A stretch of 64,000 nucleotides of DNA from Sphingobacterium sp. N143 (GTDB lineage: Bacteria > Bacteroidota > Bacteroidia > Sphingobacteriales > Sphingobacteriaceae), in NCBI RefSeq assembly GCF_030325625.1, contig NZ_JACAIS010000003.1, positions 496,001 through 560,000 on the forward strand, written 5' to 3'. Under the pieces are notes generated by a model that ran no database searches, had not been told where the DNA came from, and saw only the letters and a list, made by a program, of their open reading frames with translations. The position numbers and the translations under genes were made by a program. Position 1 is the stretch's first letter. Each line of letters starts with the position of its first letter. Below, one piece after another: positions 54,162 through 64,000 of the stretch.

Positions 54162-55577
54162 TTAATGTCCTCCCAATGCCGCTGCCGTCGGAGAAATAAC
54201 GGAAAGATGCCGTGAAGAATAGAGCCCAAAAAACGCAATCACGATATAACAACATGTTGGCAACAAAAATGAGGACTGTACTCCTACGCTATCTGCGATA
54301 TATCCCTGCAAGACCGGAATCAAAGCACCTCCCAGTATTGCCATCACCACCAATGAAGAACCTTGGCTTGTATATTTCCCTAAGCCTGAAATAGATAATG
54401 TATAAATATTTGAGAACATAATCGAATTAAAAATTCCTATTCCTAATATACTATACATCGCAATAGATCCCTTATTTAAAACCGCCGACAGTATTAAAAA
54501 AATATTTACCGATGCAAATATCATTAATGTACGTGCAGGCAATGACTGGCCAATAAAAAAGGTCGAAAAGTTTAACGCTACAAACAATAAGAAAAAACTT
54601 ATCTGTGAAAAATTTAAGTCGACTACCGCATATATTACCCCAAATACCGCTATGGCCGTAATGAACATATATACAAATCGTCTATTCGTTGGAATTTTAG
54701 TATTGAGTGAGATCGATCCTAAAAACCGCCCCATCATCGCACCACCCCAATAAAGGGCTAGATAATTTTTGGCAACTGCTTCCGATAAGCCCACAATGGA
54801 AGGCAATTCCAAAAAGCTAATCATGAAGCTGCCTACTGCAACTTCGCCCCCCACATAACAAAACATTGTCAGCATGCCATAGCGTAAGTTAGGAAACTTT
54901 AACGCTGCAAGGCCACGAACGGGCTCAGCATCAGATCCGGTATGGAAAGAAGGGAGCTTAACCCTTGAAATAAATATAGCCACAAGAATCAGCACTACTC
55001 CAAAGGCCACATAGGGTATACGTGTGGATAATGCGCTAAAAGAACCATCCCCTGCTGAAAAAAGTTCGAAGATAAGATGTCCGCCTAGGATAGGTGCTAT
55101 TGTAGTACCAAAAGCATTAAATGCCTGTGTCATATTCAGCCTGCTAGAAGCTGACTCCTGACTACCCAATAACGAGACATAGGCATTTGCCGTAATCTGT
55201 AAGACAGTGAACCCCAAACCAAGGGTAAATAGCGCTGATAAAAATAAAGGATAAGAAGATATGGTCGCAGCCGGATAGAATAAAAAACAGCCCAGTGCAG
55301 CAATCATAATGCCTGCAATAATTCCTTTTTTGTAGCCTATTAGATGAATAGGATCCCCCATTGTTGCTGAATAAATAAAATAAAGCAGAGAACCGATAAA
55401 ATAGGCCCCGAAGAAACAAAACTGCACCAGCATAGCTTCGAAGAATTTCAGTTTAAAGAGCTGTTTCAAATAGGGAATTAAAATATCGTTCATGCAGGTT
55501 ATAAACCCCCACATAAAAAATAGGACGGTAATAGTGATGAGGGAAAATGTATAATTGGGTTTAGGTTGATTTTTCAT
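54162..55577 (-). CDS. FucP-type MFS sugar transporter (probable maltose/glucose importer)
   Basis: 471 residues from ATG at 55577 (MKNQPKPNYTF). An upstream start at 55625 would add 16 residues, but it lies inside the hairpin described separately. Twelve helices, with FFMWGFITCMNDILIPYLK typical of the fucose/glucose-galactose:H+ symporter family. Sits directly behind the GH97 gene, so glucose or maltose from starch is the probable cargo, as with the MFS maltose carriers in Bacteroidota starch loci. Inner membrane. Confidence 0.85.
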   Translation of the reverse strand: MKNQPKPNYTFSLITITVLFFMWGFITCMNDILIPYLKQLFKLKFFEAMLVQFCFFGAYFIGSLLYFIYSATMGDPIHLIGYKKGIIAGIMIAALGCFLFYPAATISSYPLFLSALFTLGLGFTVLQITANAYVSLLGSQESASSRLNMTQAFNAFGTTIAPILGGHLIFELFSAGDGSFSALSTRIPYVAFGVVLILVAIFISRVKLPSFHTGSDAEPVRGLAALKFPNLRYGMLTMFCYVGGEVAVGSFMISFLELPSIVGLSEAVAKNYLALYWGGAMMGRFLGSISLNTKIPTNRRFVYMFITAIAVFGVIYAVVDLNFSQISFFLLFVALNFSTFFIGQSLPARTLMIFASVNIFLILSAVLNKGSIAMYSILGIGIFNSIMFSNIYTLSISGLGKYTSQGSSLVVMAILGGALIPVLQGYIADSVGVQSSFLLPTCCYIVIAFFGLYSSRHLSVISPTAAALGGH

Positions 55578-55598
55578 AAAATTGATATTGCTAATAGA

Positions 55599-55651
55599 CT
55601 GGGTTAATAAGACTTCTTTTTTCATTTTAAAAAGAAGCCTTATTAACCCAG
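55599..55651 (-). terminator. Hairpin between GH97 and transporter genes
   Basis: Two arms of 23 bases (from CTGGGTTAATAAG), with a single mismatch, flank a short loop. On the minus strand it lies between the GH97 stop (55,662) and the transporter ATG (55,577), and it ends in a T tract only in part. It may terminate part of the transcripts and thereby lower transporter expression, or protect the 3' end of the GH97 message. Confidence 0.75.
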
Positions 55652-55661
55652 TTGATGGTCT

Positions 55662-58183
<2,522 letters not shown>

Positions 58184-58906
58184 TCATTCAGAAGCTAATT
58201 GCTCCAGAAAATCTGCAACCCCGCTATGATAAAATCGGCCAATAGGCAATTGTTTATCACGGACATGTATAAGCTTGTTACCAAAACTTGTAATTTTATT
58301 TATAGCTACTAAGAATGAACGATGGATCCTAAGGAATGTGCCCTCAGGCAAACGTTCTTGCATGTCAGTAATAGACTGATAAATTTTATAAGAGCCATTT
58401 AATGTATAGATTATAACATAGTTACCCTGAGATTCTAGGTAGTCTATTTCATCTAAAAAAAATTTCATCATTTTCCGTTCACATTTTACAAAAATAAAAG
58501 CACGATCTTCCACATTCTTAACTGGAGCCGTTATGGTGGAGTTTATTTGCTTAGTCTTAATGTACTTATTCACTGCTTTTGTAAAGCGTTCTAAAGAAAT
58601 CGGTTTTAAAATATAATCGATGGCATCCAGTTCAAATCCTTCAACGGCATAATTAGGGTAGGCCGTTGTGAAAATAATGGATATTTCTTTAGAAAGACTT
58701 TTGGCAAATTCAATCCCTGACTTCCCTGGTAGATTTATATCTAAAAAGAGAAGATCTATTTGCTCGGTAGCCAATAGCTGTTGTAATCCGACAATGTGCG
58801 TGTACTTACCTTTTAAATCCAAGAAATCGAACTTGGAAATATGAAGTTCAAGTAAATCCGAAGCTGGCAATTCGTCTTCAACAATGGCACACTTAATTTT
58901 TATCAT
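58184..58906 (-). CDS. LytTR-family response regulator
   Basis: 240 residues. Receiver domain with phospho-acceptor Asp56 (LLFLDINLPGKSG) and K107-type SFEK region ILKPISLERF; LytTR DNA-binding domain in the C-terminal 100 residues (AFIFVKCERKMMKFFLDEIDYLESQGNYVIIYT). Overlaps the kinase gene by 14 bp, so both form one unit. Likely activates genes of the surrounding starch locus in response to a sugar signal; targets are inferred. Confidence 0.92.
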   Translation of the reverse strand: MIKIKCAIVEDELPASDLLELHISKFDFLDLKGKYTHIVGLQQLLATEQIDLLFLDINLPGKSGIEFAKSLSKEISIIFTTAYPNYAVEGFELDAIDYILKPISLERFTKAVNKYIKTKQINSTITAPVKNVEDRAFIFVKCERKMMKFFLDEIDYLESQGNYVIIYTLNGSYKIYQSITDMQERLPEGTFLRIHRSFLVAINKITSFGNKLIHVRDKQLPIGRFYHSGVADFLEQLASE

Positions 58907-59954
58907 CTTTGATTTTCAATTTTAGTGAGACAAAAAAACTCGAGTCATCCCGTTTAATCTGCAGCATGTGTCGATGCGGATAAAGTAATTCCAATCTACG
59001 CTTTACATTTGCCAAACCAATTCCTTCTGCATTCTTTATTTTAGAAGAAGTGTTGTCGGAAAGACTATTTTCAATCTTTACAACTAACCATTCTTCATTG
59101 ACTGTAATTGCAATGGTGATCCAACCTTTATTGATCTCATTTAGGCAATGTTTATAACTATTCTCTATAAATGGTAAAATCAAAAACGGTTCGATAACAG
59201 CATCGCTATTTTCGCCATACACACTAAAGCTGATCTGCAAATCGTGACCAAAACGCAGTCGCTGTAACGCGATATAATTAGTAAGGTGGTCAATTTCGCT
59301 TGAAAGAGGAATATTTTTGCGATCTGCCTCGTACAAAGAAAAACGAAGCAGATCCGATATTTTTAGAACGATCTCAGCCGAATCATTAGATTGATTCAAT
59401 ATCTTACTATATAATCCATTTAATACATTAAATAAGAAATGCGGGTGAAATTGATTGCGAAGAGCAGACAATTCAGCTTGTAATTTCTCAGACATGATTG
59501 CCTGCACTTTATTTTTTTCTTCCGCTAAATAATAAAAAAGCCGACATGCTACGGGGATACTGACCACAAATTGTAATTTACTGATATTGTACAAATATAC
59601 TGGAATTGAAAAGAGGGATTCGGCCTTCCAAAAAGTTAGATAATAACGTATGATGATATAATTATCGATAATCCGCTGCACAAAAGCAAAAAACAAAATC
59701 ATTCCAACGTAAGCAAAAGCAAAGGTGACATATTTTTTTTTGAATAATAATCGAGGCATCATCAACTCCACAACAATCGTCACAAATATAATTTTAGGGA
59801 GAAGGCTATAGCACTCGTTGCGCAATACGGTAATAAAATCGCCAGTAGGTATACTCTGGATAACGCTAAATAGTAAAATATAGCCCAGCCAATATAAGCT
59901 GTACATTTTTATCAGTAGTAATTTATTTTGCTTATTGGAATTTCTTATGTGCAT
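58893..59954 (-). CDS. LytS/YehU-type sensor histidine kinase
   Basis: 353 residues. Four transmembrane segments in the first 140 residues; then QFHPHFLFNVLNGLYSKIL with the phospho-acceptor His172 in the His_kinase (PF06580) block; ENSYKHCLNEI and GIGLANVKRRLELLYP form the ATP-binding site. It lacks an extracellular sensor domain, so a membrane signal or a partner receptor is likely. Paired with the LytTR regulator and divergent from the amylase gene. Confidence 0.92.
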   Translation of the reverse strand: MHIRNSNKQNKLLLIKMYSLYWLGYILLFSVIQSIPTGDFITVLRNECYSLLPKIIFVTIVVELMMPRLLFKKKYVTFAFAYVGMILFFAFVQRIIDNYIIIRYYLTFWKAESLFSIPVYLYNISKLQFVVSIPVACRLFYYLAEEKNKVQAIMSEKLQAELSALRNQFHPHFLFNVLNGLYSKILNQSNDSAEIVLKISDLLRFSLYEADRKNIPLSSEIDHLTNYIALQRLRFGHDLQISFSVYGENSDAVIEPFLILPFIENSYKHCLNEINKGWITIAITVNEEWLVVKIENSLSDNTSSKIKNAEGIGLANVKRRLELLYPHRHMLQIKRDDSSFFVSLKLKIKDDKN

Positions 59955-60103
59955 ATCGTATTTCTAGGTTCATAAAAATAAAGCTATTCTTTCAAACGCA
60001 AGTTGTTGTTTATAATATAAATGATGTCGTCTGCATAAGTTGTTTTTAAAGCATTACTGGGAAGGGTATATTCGATCTTACGATCAATTAAACATCAATT
60101 CAC

Positions 60104-61957
60104 ATGAGAAAAACAATCTTATTGTATGTTGCTTTACTTTGCAGCATATGTATCGTCAATGCCCAAAATATTGACATTTACCCAACCAACTGGTGGGTCA
60201 ACATGAAAACGAATAAAGTGCAACTTCTAATTCGAAGCACAGGGGAATCATTTTCATCCGATAGTATACAAATAAACTATACTGGTGTTACATTAATAAA
60301 AGCACACCGGTTTTCCAATAAAAGATATCTCGCTGCTGATATCTCAATTGCGTCAAATGCCCAGGCCGGTAATGTCATCATCGAGGTCTTTCAAAATGGA
60401 AAGAAAAGGCAAATCAACTGGCCGCTAAATCACCGTAGGTCAGGAAATGGCACCACCTACGCACAAGGAGTGAATGCTTCCGATTTTATCGATTTAATAA
60501 TGGTCGACCGATTTAGTAACGGTGATCCCAATAACGACCGAGTCAAAGGAATGAAAGACCAGTCCCTGGACAGAAAGGATATGTATGCACGCCATGGCGG
60601 AGATTTCCAAGGTATTATCAATAACCTGGATTATTTGCAAGGACTGGGTATTACTGCCCTATGGTTTACGCCGGTAATGGAAAATGATATGCCCAACAGA
60701 ACTGAACATGGTTACGCGATTACCAACCATTATAAAATTGATAAGAGATATGGTGGTGATGAGCTGTACAAAAAGTTAAGTGATGAACTCCACAAAAGAG
60801 GAATGAAACTGATATTTGATGCCGTGTATAACCATTTTGGTTTATTCCATTTTTTAGAACAGGATCCCCCAGAAAACGACTGGGTACATCGCTGGTCGGA
60901 ATATACTCAGACCTCTTTTCGGGAACAGCCGCTATTTGATCCGTACGCTTCAAAATCGGACCGGAAGAAAATGAGTGACGGTTGGTTTGATAAAACAATG
61001 CCTGATATCAATCAGGATAATCCCTACATGGCTAATTTCATAATTCAGAACTGCATCTGGCATATCGAGACATTTGGTATTGACGGTGTCCGTTTGGATA
61101 CATATACTTACAACGATTTAGACTTCGCCAATCGGTGCAACCAGGCTATTTTAAACGAGTTTCCCAAAATTACTGCATTTGGAGAAATTATGGTTCACGG
61201 CGTAGCCAATCAAACCTATTTCGAGCAGAACAACATCGCGACATCTTTTAAAAGTAACTTACCTTCGGTAGTCGATTTTCAAAGTTTATACTATGGCATC
61301 ATTCCCGCATTGACGGAGCCTTTAAGCTGGACATCAGGCGTAAACAAACTCTATTATACCGCGAGTACAGATTTCTTAAGTAAAAACCCCATGCAAAAGG
61401 TCTTACTATTGGACAATCATGATGAACCTAGATTTTTCTCTCTGGTAGGTGAAGATGCCGAGAAGCAGAAGATTGGCTATCAGTGGCTCCTGACCTATCG
61501 AGGAATCCCGCAGCTATATTATGGTTCGGAAGTATTAATGAAAGGTCTTAAGGCTCCAGACGGACTTCTGCGGTCAGATTTTCCCGGTGGCTGGAAAACA
61601 GACAAAAAAAATGCTTTCACAGGAGAAGGACTCAGCGAAGATGAAAAGTCCACACAGGATCTTGTTCGTAAACTGGCAAATTTCAGAAAAACATCATCAG
61701 CGATTACGACAGGTAAAATGATGCATTATGTTCCTGTAGAGGGCTTATATATATACTTCAGATACGACGGCAATCAATCAATTATGTGCGTGATGAATAC
61801 GAGTAATGCGCCAAAGGAAATTAACTTCAAAAAATATGACGAGCGTACATCGGGCTTTAAATTTGCACAGAATGTGCTTACTGAAGAAGTATTTTCGACA
61901 AAAGACAACGCAACAATTCCACCCATGAAAATGTGGGTACTAGAACTAAAAAAATAA
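60104..61957 (+). CDS. susA: GH13 alpha-amylase family enzyme (SusA/neopullulanase-like)
   Basis: 617 residues, the length of Bacteroides SusA. Signal peptide (1-20, ending VNAQ), an N-terminal starch-binding-like domain (about 22-105), then the GH13 barrel: FDAVYNHFG, GVRLDTYTY with nucleophile Asp332, FGEIMV with acid/base Glu361 and LLLDNHDEPR with Asp440. No lipobox, so it is periplasmic rather than surface-bound. It splits maltodextrins for the GH97 enzyme. It is transcribed away from the kinase gene and ends in a good terminator. Confidence 0.9.
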   Translation: MRKTILLYVALLCSICIVNAQNIDIYPTNWWVNMKTNKVQLLIRSTGESFSSDSIQINYTGVTLIKAHRFSNKRYLAADISIASNAQAGNVIIEVFQNGKKRQINWPLNHRRSGNGTTYAQGVNASDFIDLIMVDRFSNGDPNNDRVKGMKDQSLDRKDMYARHGGDFQGIINNLDYLQGLGITALWFTPVMENDMPNRTEHGYAITNHYKIDKRYGGDELYKKLSDELHKRGMKLIFDAVYNHFGLFHFLEQDPPENDWVHRWSEYTQTSFREQPLFDPYASKSDRKKMSDGWFDKTMPDINQDNPYMANFIIQNCIWHIETFGIDGVRLDTYTYNDLDFANRCNQAILNEFPKITAFGEIMVHGVANQTYFEQNNIATSFKSNLPSVVDFQSLYYGIIPALTEPLSWTSGVNKLYYTASTDFLSKNPMQKVLLLDNHDEPRFFSLVGEDAEKQKIGYQWLLTYRGIPQLYYGSEVLMKGLKAPDGLLRSDFPGGWKTDKKNAFTGEGLSEDEKSTQDLVRKLANFRKTSSAITTGKMMHYVPVEGLYIYFRYDGNQSIMCVMNTSNAPKEINFKKYDERTSGFKFAQNVLTEEVFSTKDNATIPPMKMWVLELKK

Positions 61958-61993
61958 GTTAAATCAATACTATATATCTTCGCTTAATAAATC

Positions 61994-62023
61994 AAAGGCC
62001 CGGCATAAACTGCCGGGCCTTTT
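61994..62023. terminator. Bidirectional terminator between amylase and SusE genes
   Basis: AAAGGCCCGGCA and TGCCGGGCCTTT pair around a 5-base loop between convergent genes. Confidence 0.9.
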
Positions 62024-62048
62024 AATTTTATACTTGAAGCGTGTTGAG

Positions 62049-63089
62049 CTACTTTTCGTTTTTTTGCACGCTGACCTTGATAGCAGTAGGATTTCCCTGT
62101 GCATCCGTTTTGGTTACGTTCAACTTCACTGTGTAATTCCCCGCTGCGACAGAAATATTTCCGCCGTTGAGGACAAAATCATTGATGCTACCACCAAAAT
62201 TTATGCCCCAATCGTGTCCATATCTTATTTTAATATCTCCCGCAACAAGATCTTGTGTCAAAGTAAACGTACCGGTACCATCGTTGATAAATTTCAGATC
62301 CGTATCTCCATCCCAGCCTTTCGGAGTTGCACTACCGATTAAGGACCATATCTTGGCATCAGAAATCTCCCACTTCATTTTGTTCATATCAATCATGACT
62401 TTCTTTGCTCCTGGCGTGAGCACATTAAAATTGTCGCCACCCAATCGAAACGTGCCATTACCTGAATCTCCATAATTTATGGTCCAGTTCTTTTTGGGTG
62501 TAATTTTAAAATCTAGCTTACCTACAGGAAAATTGATAATGCCCTCATAAATGCCGTTACTTGTTGAAGAGAGGAGGCTATCGGCAGTTTCTGGAGACCA
62601 ATTCTGATATGCTCCAGGCATGTAAATCCAACTTGAAGCTTTGAAGGGTGTACCTGTCAATAAAATTATGTTCGAATAGCTCACTGCATTGGCAGCAGGT
62701 TCGGATTTCAACCGTACTTCAAGCTGCCCGTGCTCGCCAATTTTCATTCCCAATTTCAACATAAGTTCATTCATTTGATTGACAGTAGGTGAAAAAGTAT
62801 AGGTCTTTTGAACAAATTCCTGCGGATTCGCAAAATTGTTTCCCTTGATATCAAATTGGATTGTCGCAGTAACAGGAATTTCAGCTCCCGTTACCTCAAC
62901 CTTCGAAAACGAAAGGGTTAACGCTGGCTTCTCCCCATCCGCTAAAGATAATTTCAGATCCGTCGTGGATGTATTCAATGTCCCGACGGGACCTATATGT
63001 GCAATCATTTGATTTTCTGATTTGTTGCAACTAGCGAGGCCAAGACTGAGTAGGCCGATCAGACTCCCCTTAATGATTAAATGTCTCAT
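62049..63089 (-). CDS. susE: SusE-like outer-membrane starch-binding lipoprotein
   Basis: 346 residues. Lipoprotein signal peptide (LGLASCNKSEN, lipidated Cys at about 21). An N-terminal SusE-type Ig-like domain (about 30-130, SATTDLKLSLADGEKPAL type pattern) precedes two starch-binding modules: WIYMPGAYQNWSPETA and WSLIGSATPKGWDGDTDLKF are the typical W.lpGa..gW motifs. It holds starch at the cell surface with SusD. It is directly downstream of susD. No SusF copy is seen. Confidence 0.88.
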   Translation of the reverse strand: MRHLIIKGSLIGLLSLGLASCNKSENQMIAHIGPVGTLNTSTTDLKLSLADGEKPALTLSFSKVEVTGAEIPVTATIQFDIKGNNFANPQEFVQKTYTFSPTVNQMNELMLKLGMKIGEHGQLEVRLKSEPAANAVSYSNIILLTGTPFKASSWIYMPGAYQNWSPETADSLLSSTSNGIYEGIINFPVGKLDFKITPKKNWTINYGDSGNGTFRLGGDNFNVLTPGAKKVMIDMNKMKWEISDAKIWSLIGSATPKGWDGDTDLKFINDGTGTFTLTQDLVAGDIKIRYGHDWGINFGGSINDFVLNGGNISVAAGNYTVKLNVTKTDAQGNPTAIKVSVQKNEK

Positions 63090-63109
63090 TGTTAAGCTTA
63101 TTTATCGTG

Positions 63110-64000
63110 TTAGTAACCTTTATTTTGAACTAAGTTTGTATTTGAAATAATGTCTGCTGTCGGCAACGGAAATAATCTTCGGCTCCCGTCAACACCAGTA
63201 CCGGACTTTACACCGCCTTTATATGGCCAGACATAAGTTGATTCTGTGAACTTATCGTACCGGATCAGGTCCGTACGTCTAAATCCCTCCCAATACAACT
63301 CCCTGACACGCTCATCAAGAAAAAAATCAAGGTTAATATTCGGAACATTTCCCGATGTATTACCATAGGCGCGTTTACGCAACTCATTTACATAGGCAAT
63401 AGCTTGATTGACAGAACCACCGCTTCCACCGCGCAATACAGCTTCCCCATAAATCAGGTATTGTTCGGCCAACCGGAAGATGGCAAAGTCCAAAGAGCAA
63501 AAAGTACCGCTATTAATATCTAGCGAAGGCACACCTTGCGAGCTTACGTTACGAAATTTGATGGCTTTAAGGCCGTCGCCAAACTCGGACATGTTATCAT
63601 TTTGTATCTTATTGCCAAAAAACATAGCTCTTTTGTCGGTAGCACCACTATAGTCTCCAAAAATTGCCGGAATGGTACTTCTTACCCTGTTACCGGACCA
63701 TCCGCCATTGGGGATACCGAAAGAAGCTGGTTGCATCGTACCGGGATCCACAGAAGCATTGATGATATAGGTTGTTCCGCCATTATTCTGGGTCTTATTC
63801 GCGTCATAATTAATGGTCAATATCATTTCATCTTTACTCGTCACATTGTTGTCTGTTAAAAAAAGATTTTTATACTCGGCGGCCAATTTATAACCTGCGT
63901 TAATGACTTTTTGGGAATAAGTAATAGCATCTGTGTATCGCGCTGTACCTGTATAAACTTCCGCATTTAAATATAGTCTGGAAAGTAATGCCCAGGCTGC
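63110..64000 (-). CDS. susD: SusD/RagB outer-membrane nutrient-binding protein (partial)
   Basis: The frame continues past the right edge, so only the C-terminal 296 residues are seen (ALLSRLYLNAEVYTG is the edge-side TPR helix). RKRAYGNTSGNVPNINLDFFLDERVRELYWEGFRRTDLIRY is the conserved RagB/SusD block, and LFPLPTADIISNTNLVQNKGY the C-terminus. It forms the lid on a SusC TonB-dependent channel that should lie to the right. Its stop is 20 bases from susE. Confidence 0.92.
   Translation of the reverse strand, partial: AAWALLSRLYLNAEVYTGTARYTDAITYSQKVINAGYKLAAEYKNLFLTDNNVTSKDEMILTINYDANKTQNNGGTTYIINASVDPGTMQPASFGIPNGGWSGNRVRSTIPAIFGDYSGATDKRAMFFGNKIQNDNMSEFGDGLKAIKFRNVSSQGVPSLDINSGTFCSLDFAIFRLAEQYLIYGEAVLRGGSGGSVNQAIAYVNELRKRAYGNTSGNVPNINLDFFLDERVRELYWEGFRRTDLIRYDKFTESTYVWPYKGGVKSGTGVDGSRRLFPLPTADIISNTNLVQNKGY

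Noticed and set aside
55578..55625. Start of the sugar transporter at 55,625
   Set aside because: It falls inside the hairpin; the ATG at 55,577 starts the family-like N-terminus.

Overview
The window looks like a chromosome segment of a Sphingobacteriaceae-type Bacteroidota (Sphingobacterium or a close relative). This is inferred from AT-rich DNA, TAnnTTTG promoter boxes, paired OmpH/Skp genes next to bamA, a glycine-lipid acyltransferase pair and a Sus-type starch locus. No 16S or other typing gene is present, so the genus is an inference.

Positions 1 to about 21,388 hold one end of a siphovirus-like prophage whose other end lies to the left of the window. Almost all of it is on the minus strand. 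Reading from right to left it carries a tyrosine integrase, an XRE repressor that faces a small divergent gene across a twin-palindrome operator, a KilA-N protein, small and large terminase, portal, a tiny two-helix membrane protein, head morphogenesis protein, HK97 protease, HK97 capsid, connector and neck proteins, tail tube, tail chaperones, tape measure, tail tip, a receptor-binding/tail-fibre protein ending in an M14-type zinc peptidase domain, and a lysis cassette (GH19 endolysin followed by three small coupled genes). The two tail-chaperone frames are joined by a canonical A AAA AAC -1 slippery site. The starts of the small terminase and of the protease share a repeated 9-mer, TTGCTAAAA.

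Positions 21,389 to 49,234 are ordinary host chromosome: a HAD phosphatase, an NtrC-type regulator, rnpB, an HI0933 flavoprotein, a Gfo/Idh oxidoreductase, argS, an arginine-decarboxylase-like enzyme, a thioredoxin-like protein, the glycerol operon glpD-glpK-glpF, the glycine-lipid pair glsB/glsA, and an envelope cluster (CBS protein, nadK, uppS, bamA, two OmpH/Skp chaperones). These are followed by a TetR regulator, a two-gene Fe-S electron-transfer operon, a LOG protein, and a DinB plus SRPBCC pair. Strong hairpin terminators separate most of these units.

Positions 49,235 to 54,161 form a decaying accessory islet. It holds a frameshifted ATPase tail, an AraC regulator broken at a T7 run, an MFS exporter interrupted by one in-frame TGA, an intact amidinotransferase-fold enzyme, and remains of an IS110-type transposase.

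Positions 54,162 to 64,000 are a starch/maltodextrin utilization locus. It has a sugar MFS transporter, a GH97 (SusB-like) alpha-glucosidase, a LytS/LytTR two-component pair, a GH13 (SusA-like) amylase, a SusE-like starch-binding lipoprotein, and susD running off the right edge. The expected scheme is binding and partial hydrolysis of starch at the surface (SusD/E and whatever lies to the right), cleavage of maltodextrins in the periplasm by the GH13 and GH97 enzymes, and import of the sugars by the MFS carrier.
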